Source of the DNA: Bacteroidales bacterium
GTDB taxonomy: Bacteria; Bacteroidota; Bacteroidia; Bacteroidales; VadinHA17
Direction: 5' to 3'
Assembly: GCA_003155705.1 (NCBI GenBank)
Contig: PMEC01000035.1
Coordinates: forward strand, 6,890 to 17,775
Length of the DNA: 10,886 nt
Shown: positions 6,311-10,886 of the stretch, piece after piece
Position numbering within the stretch: position 1 is the stretch's first letter
Layout: every line of letters starts with the position of its first letter
Notes under the pieces: model-generated
Seen by the model: only the letters and a program-made list of their open reading frames with translations
What the model was told of the DNA's origin: nothing
Database searches by the model: none
Position numbers and translations under genes: made by a program

Positions 6311-8116
6311 TTATTTGAATCTTTTATCAAGTTCCTCAAGCGTTATAATATTGATTACCGGTTTACCGGCAGGAGAATAGTTAGGTGCAGAACATGCAAA
6401 AAGGGAATCGAAAAGATCTCCCATTTCACTTTGTGACAGAACTTTACCATATGGGATTGCAGATGTTCTGGCCATCGCTGATGCCACTTTTTCTTTCATC
6501 CCGGTAGCAGGATCAGCTTCGGTGTTTTTATAAACCTCAAGAACTGTTTTTATCATCTCCCCGGGGTTGGATGAACCATTCTCTGCAGGCTGGCTGTTGA
6601 TAGAAATTATATTATTACCCAGATGGCGAAAATCATATCCGAGAAGGTTGATATCTTCTTCAATCTCTTTCAGTAACAGGTAATCAGCAGGGCTCATTTC
6701 CACAGTTACGGGAAACATGTTTGACTGACCGACTGATCTGTTGCTGCTTAGGCTATCCATAAACTTCTCAAAAAGAATTCTTTCATGCGCCCTTTTCTGG
6801 TCGATCATCATCAATCCTGACTTTACAGGGCAAAAAATATATTTATTTTTGATCTGGAAAAACTTTCTCGGGTCTTGACTTATCTTATCTGCTTGTCTGT
6901 AAATTTTATCATCTTTTTCAATACCGGAGTAAAGTCTTTCCCAATTTTCCGGGTTCTCTTTTTCAAATCGTTCTATAATATCCGGCCTTGATCCTCTTTC
7001 CTCTCTGGAAAAGGGATCGTACTGTGTATTAATCTCAATAACAGGAGGTTCGGGAATCTCTCCGGATGATGATCTCACCGGAATATCTATCAGAGCTTCA
7101 TTCCCAAAATCAAGAGATGGTACAATGTTGAATCTTCCCAGTGCTTCTCTGACAGAAGCCATCAGGATCTGCCATATCGCCCTTTCATCTTCAAATTTAA
7201 CCTCGGTTTTGGTAGGATGAATATTAATATCGATACTTGCCGGGTCTGCATCCATATAAATGAAATATGCAGGAATGGCTTCTGCCGCCAGGATGTTCTG
7301 ATAAGCTTCAAGAACTGCCTTATGAAAATAGGGATGTTTCATGAAGCGGTTGTTGACAAAGAAAAACTGCTCACCAAAAGTTCGTCTTGCGTTCTCGGGT
7401 TTGCCGATGAATCCGGATATCTTTATCAGGCTTGTATCTGTGTCAAGAGCTATAAGATCCTGATTAATATGTTTTCCGAAAACACCGATAATTCTCTGTC
7501 TGAGATTAGTGGCAGGAAGATTGAATATTTCAGAATCATTATGATGTAAAGAAAATTTTATTGCCGGATGAGCCAGCACAACTTTCTGAAATTCATTAAT
7601 GATGTGCCGCAGTTCGGTGTTGTCAGATTTAAGGAATTTTCTTCTGGCAGGAATATTAAAGAAAAGACTCTTAACCGAGAAGCTTGAACCTGCCGGGCAA
7701 CTGCAAATCTCCTGGGTTTCAACTTTTGATCCGCTAATGACTATCAGTGTTCCTGCTTCGTCTGTTTCACGACGAGTCTTAAGTTCAACCATTGAAACAG
7801 CGGCAATAGAGGCTAATGCTTCTCCCCGGAACCCTTTGGTGGTTATTGCAAACAGATCCTGGGCTGTTGTTATTTTAGATGTTGCATGCCTTTCAAAAGA
7901 AAGTCTTGCATCTGTTTCTGACATTCCGGTACCATCATCTATTACCTGGATTAATGTTTTACCGGAATCCTTTATTATAACTCTGATGTTTTTTCCACCT
8001 GCGTCTACAGAGTTCTCAATGAGCTCTTTTATCACGGAGGCGGGTCTTTGAATAACCTCTCCTGCAGCAATCTGATTAGCCACCGAATCGGGAAGAAGTT
8101 TAATAATATCAGACAT
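6311..8116 (-). CDS. mutL: DNA mismatch repair protein MutL
   Basis: MutL is the ATP-dependent mediator of methyl-independent mismatch repair, linking MutS to downstream excision. The N-terminal GHKL ATPase is complete: IAAGEVIQRP (17-26), KELIENSVDAG (30-40, with E31 and N35), DDGTGM (60-65), RHATSKI (76-82) and GFRGEALASI (95-104). The transducer domain shows FVNNRFMKHP (253-262) and IDINIHPTKTEV (295-306), with the ATP-contacting lysine expected at K303. A variable linker (about 335-415) leads to the C-terminal dimerisation domain (about 418-601). The endonuclease motif DQHA(X)2E(X)4E appears as DQKRAHERILFE (439-450): D, Q and both E are kept, but His-Ala is Lys-Arg. The usual CPHGRP-type motif is not recognisable; ACSAPNYSPAGKP (574-586) occupies that region. 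Nicking activity is therefore doubtful. At 601 residues the length is normal. The start is an ATG 153 nt downstream of the preceding gene. Confidence 0.97.
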   Translation of the reverse strand: MSDIIKLLPDSVANQIAAGEVIQRPASVIKELIENSVDAGGKNIRVIIKDSGKTLIQVIDDGTGMSETDARLSFERHATSKITTAQDLFAITTKGFRGEALASIAAVSMVELKTRRETDEAGTLIVISGSKVETQEICSCPAGSSFSVKSLFFNIPARRKFLKSDNTELRHIINEFQKVVLAHPAIKFSLHHNDSEIFNLPATNLRQRIIGVFGKHINQDLIALDTDTSLIKISGFIGKPENARRTFGEQFFFVNNRFMKHPYFHKAVLEAYQNILAAEAIPAYFIYMDADPASIDINIHPTKTEVKFEDERAIWQILMASVREALGRFNIVPSLDFGNEALIDIPVRSSSGEIPEPPVIEINTQYDPFSREERGSRPDIIERFEKENPENWERLYSGIEKDDKIYRQADKISQDPRKFFQIKNKYIFCPVKSGLMMIDQKRAHERILFEKFMDSLSSNRSVGQSNMFPVTVEMSPADYLLLKEIEEDINLLGYDFRHLGNNIISINSQPAENGSSNPGEMIKTVLEVYKNTEADPATGMKEKVASAMARTSAIPYGKVLSQSEMGDLFDSLFACSAPNYSPAGKPVINIITLEELDKRFK

Positions 8117-8150
8117 TTTGGATCTGCTGGTTATTTCCGAAACTTATTCA

Positions 8151-8170
8151 GCAAATATAGGAATATTTGC
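8151..8170 (-). promoter_or_regulatory. Candidate mutL -7 box inside a short inverted repeat
   Basis: On the minus strand TATATTTG (8159-8152) matches the Bacteroidota -7 box exactly, about 35 nt upstream of the mutL ATG. The box lies within a perfect 8-bp inverted repeat, GCAAATAT (8151-8158) and ATATTTGC (8163-8170) with a 4-nt centre, which could be an operator or just chance in AT-rich DNA. The -33 region has no TTTG at 19-21 nt. The rest of the 153-nt gap (8117-8269) shows only a weak TTTCGAA/TTCGAAA inverted pair near the end of the upstream operon and no clear terminator. Confidence 0.4.
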
Positions 8171-8269
8171 ATCAAGACCTTCCCCGCAAAATGGCTGGTA
8201 TATTATCAGGAACAGAAAGGTATTTGTTCATCCAAAAATTTCGAACAAATCCGTAAAATATTCGAAAAA

Positions 8270-9133
8270 TTATTTATTAAGTGCTTTCAGATAACTTATT
8301 TTGTCTGAAAAATTCCTGGAAACATCATATATCAACCAACCTGAATTCATTTCATTTCTGTTGAATTCTTTGACTTTGATGCACCAGCCTGGTATATCAA
8401 TGATATGGTATAAAACCTCTTCAACATAGTCGAACTTAATAAAGCCAGATTTTACCATATAAAAGAAAACAGAAAGATAATCAGGATAATAATCTTTTGA
8501 TGAATATTCCTGAAGATGATCTACATCCTCAAGAGCTCTTTTCAGATTTATAAAATCGGTTTCGTTACTCGATGGGGGAATAAACCTGATATAAGCAGTA
8601 TCTGGCTTAAATAGATTAAACAGATCGCCTTTCACACTGGAAATCACCCATTTGACCATTCCGTTTCCAACAATTTCCTGTGTGAGGAATATACTTATTC
8701 TGGCGGGTGTTCCTTTATATATTATTCGTGAGATTGCTTCAGCTATAATTTTATCGGAATATTTAAAAATCAAGATGTTTTTATGAAGCACCTCATTAAT
8801 AAATTCTGTTTTCAGATCAGTATAGTTTTTGGACCAGTTCTTACCGGAAAGATCAGCCCGAAAATCTTTGAGGTCGAAAAGAGAATTAATAATCTTCTCC
8901 CTTGTCATTTTTGACTTAAAAACGGAATCAACCGGATTCCCGTTAAAGTTGGTCTTATAATTGAACCGGTCTATAAACTCATTGAATTGTTTTGTACGTA
9001 CCAGGAATATTTTTTCATTTGGATTTTGAGAATTAACGATAGTTTGTGAATCACAATTATTATTAATAAGGATACCGAGCCAACCAAAAATAAGCGCTGA
9101 CAATAATCTTTTACAAAACGACTTGCCAACCAT
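8270..9133 (-). CDS. Exported protein of unknown function (third gene of envelope operon)
   Basis: I do not recognise this 287-residue protein. It starts with a basic stretch and a hydrophobic helix (MVGKSFCKRLLSALIFGWLG, residues 1-20), then NNNCDSQ; this reads as a signal peptide cleaved around residue 27-30. The Cys at 27 lacks a convincing lipobox, so a lipoprotein is unlikely. The mature part is mixed alpha/beta and rich in aromatic and charged residues, with no repeats or transmembrane helix. The C-terminal third (about 215-275) contains YYPDYLSVFFYMVKSG and a Trp-containing strand-like pair, DIPGWCIKVKEF and SGWLIYDVSR, that looks like the end of a small beta-sheet domain. Its ATG overlaps the upstream TAA by one base (TAATG), indicating coupled translation, and 153 nt separate it from mutL. 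A periplasmic role with its two partners is inferred from position and signal peptide only. Confidence 0.8.
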   Translation of the reverse strand: MVGKSFCKRLLSALIFGWLGILINNNCDSQTIVNSQNPNEKIFLVRTKQFNEFIDRFNYKTNFNGNPVDSVFKSKMTREKIINSLFDLKDFRADLSGKNWSKNYTDLKTEFINEVLHKNILIFKYSDKIIAEAISRIIYKGTPARISIFLTQEIVGNGMVKWVISSVKGDLFNLFKPDTAYIRFIPPSSNETDFINLKRALEDVDHLQEYSSKDYYPDYLSVFFYMVKSGFIKFDYVEEVLYHIIDIPGWCIKVKEFNRNEMNSGWLIYDVSRNFSDKISYLKALNK

Positions 9134-9759
9134 TATGTATTTGTTGTTTTTGTCTCGCTTGCTTTAATATCGCCAAGAAAAATCTTCCATCTTTTTTCTT
9201 TAAAGAACTTGTCTTCAACAAGATCAATAATAATTTCGATATCTTTTTTTGTAACATCTGTGTAGACAATATTATCATCCTTGAACCCTGTAAACTCCTG
9301 GATTATTGTTGCGGTTGAATAGTATTTTCCGTCTGGTCCTTTTGTAAAATCGCGGATGTAAGCAATATCATAAAATTTAATAACAACCTTTGTAAATGGA
9401 AGCGATTTCAACCTGGCCAGATACTTCTCCATCGATCGGTTAACCTTCTGCACTATACCGTCAGGCATTATCATGGAGATTTCCATCTGTGCTCCTTTAT
9501 AAAAAAGCTTTAGAGCCTCTTTTTCTGCCATGTTACGTTTTTCTGCCGGCTCATCTTTGCTTCCAAGGGTTACAATATATTGTTGAAACTCATCCACCTT
9601 TTGTTTTGTCTGCTCCTTAAAAACCTGTATATCCTGTTCACTTAGGTTTATTTCATCAACTATTTTTGCCTCCTTGCTTGTAACCGCTGTTTTTGTTTGT
9701 CCCGATGCAACCAGATTTAAAAACAGAGCAATTAGTGGTAGTAATGATTTCTTAAACAT
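9133..9759 (-). CDS. Small exported protein of unknown function (second gene of envelope operon)
   Basis: This 208-residue protein has a clear signal peptide (FKKSLLPLIALFLNLVASGQ, residues 2-21), with cleavage expected near 19-20. The mature part has a helical, charged first half (about 38-120; KEQTKQKVDEFQQY and a MEKYLARLKSL helix). A strand-rich second half follows, with alternating segments TKVVIKFYDIAY (123-134), KYYSTATIIQEFTGF (145-159), DIEIIIDLVEDKFF (173-186) and KRWKIFLGDIKASE (189-202). This helix-then-curved-sheet order, ending in a W-K-I-x-L-G-D-I strand, is reminiscent of NTF2-like folds, but that is only an impression. It starts 23 nt after the stop of the barrel gene and its own stop overlaps the next ATG, so it is the middle gene of a tight operon. 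No catalytic motif is evident; a scaffold, chaperone or binding role is as plausible as an enzyme. Confidence 0.82.
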   Translation of the reverse strand: MFKKSLLPLIALFLNLVASGQTKTAVTSKEAKIVDEINLSEQDIQVFKEQTKQKVDEFQQYIVTLGSKDEPAEKRNMAEKEALKLFYKGAQMEISMIMPDGIVQKVNRSMEKYLARLKSLPFTKVVIKFYDIAYIRDFTKGPDGKYYSTATIIQEFTGFKDDNIVYTDVTKKDIEIIIDLVEDKFFKEKRWKIFLGDIKASETKTTNT

Positions 9760-9782
9760 ATTATTACGTATTTCAGATAATA

Positions 9783-10886
9783 TTACAATTTATAGGATAA
9801 ACTTATTCTTATTCCAAAATTTCTGATTTTAGTGGGTTGGTGCGTATAGGATCTCCCGAAAATATCAGTGTACGTTTTCTTATCGCTAAAAATGTCTGAT
9901 AATCCAATCATCACCTCCGGGCCGATGCTCAGGGACGAATAGTATCCAAGTGGAATATTGATACCGGCAGAGCCATAGAATGCCAGGTTGAATCCCTTCA
10001 TTGGTATCTTACTGGTTTCATTTATATTTTCTTTATCGTAAAAGCCAAGTTCAGAAAGATTAACATACTGAGTTACAGTAGGATGACTGGGATAATAGCC
10101 ATAGAAGTTATAACTGCCGGTATTAGTATGGGAGGCGGTTACAGGAATTGAGATTTTAACACCTGCTTCTCCATAAAATCCAAATTTCCCGGGTTTTCCA
10201 CTGGTATAATTGAAAAGAATAGGTACGGTAACATAATTAATATTAACAAGAGAGTCAAGGTTTGCATCTACGATCTTGTAATATTTGGAATTATTGATAT
10301 CTGTTGAAAGAGCATTATCTGTGAATGTACCGCTGAGGACAAATTTTGAAGAATATGTATTGAACTCGAGCCCGCTCCGTACTGCAATATTATCTGTAAA
10401 ATAATAACTTGCCCCCAGGGCAGTAATATAGCCATAAAGTGGAGAAACATTCCATGAATGCTGATCCTTTGCAATAGTTAAAGTAGAAATGTCCTTTGAA
10501 TTAATTTGTGTCTGACCGAATGAGCCAATTAATGACATTCCAAATCCCTTTCGGGAAACAGGTTTAATAATTATTTCAGGTTTCTTTTCAGTGGTATTTC
10601 CGGTTGTTGTCTGATTAAATTTCACCGATGAAATATCAACGCTGTTTATTATGAAGCCAGTGAATGTTTTTCCTGAGGCATTAAAGGATATCTTAAAAAC
10701 AAGAGGGAACATTTTACGAAATACATCTTTGCCTTTAAAACTTCCCGAGAAGAATTTATCTGCATCGACATAGGTATAGTAATTCCCTTCAGGAGCCTTC
10801 ATTACCTTATGGAATTTTGCAGAGTCGTAATTGATTGATAAGTTTTTAATTCCATTAGGATAATCAGCAATGAAACCGGAAAGATA
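9783..10886 (-). CDS. Outer-membrane beta-barrel protein with extra N-terminal region (5' partial)
   Basis: The frame is open to the window edge for 28 codons beyond the first in-frame ATG (10802), and that ATG is not followed by a signal peptide, so the real start lies outside; 367 residues are visible. The C-terminal 250 or so residues, from GFGMSLIGSFGQ onward, alternate polar and hydrophobic/aromatic residues in amphipathic strands. Examples are YITALGASYYFTDNIAVRSG, GKFGFYGEAGVKISIPVTA and IRNFGIRISLSYKL, with long polar loops between. This pattern matches the PorT/OMP_b-brl type barrels common in Bacteroidota. The preceding 110 or so residues form a separate region (SGFIADYPNGIKNLSINYDS and following) with no motif I can name, ending in a Thr/Lys-rich linker (about TTTGNTTEKKPE). 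The last residue is Leu rather than the common C-terminal Phe/Trp. It is the first visible gene of the operon; more genes may lie upstream. Confidence 0.83.
   Translation of the reverse strand, partial: YLSGFIADYPNGIKNLSINYDSAKFHKVMKAPEGNYYTYVDADKFFSGSFKGKDVFRKMFPLVFKISFNASGKTFTGFIINSVDISSVKFNQTTTGNTTEKKPEIIIKPVSRKGFGMSLIGSFGQTQINSKDISTLTIAKDQHSWNVSPLYGYITALGASYYFTDNIAVRSGLEFNTYSSKFVLSGTFTDNALSTDINNSKYYKIVDANLDSLVNINYVTVPILFNYTSGKPGKFGFYGEAGVKISIPVTASHTNTGSYNFYGYYPSHPTVTQYVNLSELGFYDKENINETSKIPMKGFNLAFYGSAGINIPLGYYSSLSIGPEVMIGLSDIFSDKKTYTDIFGRSYTHQPTKIRNFGIRISLSYKL

Noticed and set aside
8239..8268. TTTCGAA / TTCGAAA inverted pair as a terminator of the envelope operon
   Set aside because: The arms are short and AT-rich, the spacing is wide and there is no clear T-run, so it cannot be told from chance.
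8048..8308. Plus-strand open frame of 86 codons spanning the mutL upstream gap
   Set aside because: It overlaps the 5' end of mutL and the 3' end of the exported-protein gene in antisense, and the sequence looks random.
9054..9056. Cys27 of the 8270-9133 protein as a lipoprotein anchor
   Set aside because: The residues before it (INNN) do not form a lipobox, so ordinary signal peptidase cleavage is more likely.
10268..10474. Minus-strand frame of 68 codons inside the barrel gene
   Set aside because: It is an alternate frame of the barrel coding sequence with no independent support.

Overview
The window looks like chromosomal DNA of a Bacteroidota bacterium, probably a Bacteroidales-like lineage. 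It is AT-rich, its starts lack clear Shine-Dalgarno sequences, and several gaps hold close matches to the Bacteroidota -7 promoter box TAnnTTTG. The membrane pyrophosphatase, the mutL / double rhomboid / exonuclease-endonuclease-phosphatase (EEP) cluster and the signal-peptide plus outer-membrane-barrel proteins all fit that phylum. No tRNA, rRNA, CRISPR array, integrase or transposase gene was seen.

Layout, left to right. Positions 1-2061 (+) hold an ion-pumping membrane pyrophosphatase, cut at its 5' end by the window edge and followed by a good intrinsic terminator. Positions 2154-3098 (+) encode a fold-type II PLP enzyme of the serine racemase / threonine dehydratase group. It meets a convergent gene (3095-4174, -) tail to tail with a 4-nt overlap; that gene encodes a membrane-anchored EEP-family hydrolase. 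A 413-nt noncoding gap follows and contains a 176-bp nested inverted repeat that resembles a miniature mobile or REP-like element. Beyond it, all on the minus strand, are two rhomboid proteases joined by a TGATG stop/start overlap (4588-6221) and mutL (6311-8116).

The right end (8270-10886, -) is a tight three-gene unit of unknown function. Read in transcription order it encodes an outer-membrane beta-barrel protein with an extra N-terminal region (cut by the window edge), a small exported protein, and a second exported protein whose start overlaps the previous stop as TAATG. All three products should sit in the outer membrane or periplasm, so they may form one envelope complex. This is the least explained coding part of the window.

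Most of the window is housekeeping: energy coupling through pyrophosphate, amino-acid metabolism, mismatch repair and membrane proteolysis. The points most worth checking are the 4233-4408 repeat, the unknown envelope operon, and the altered metal-site motifs in the C-terminal domain of MutL.
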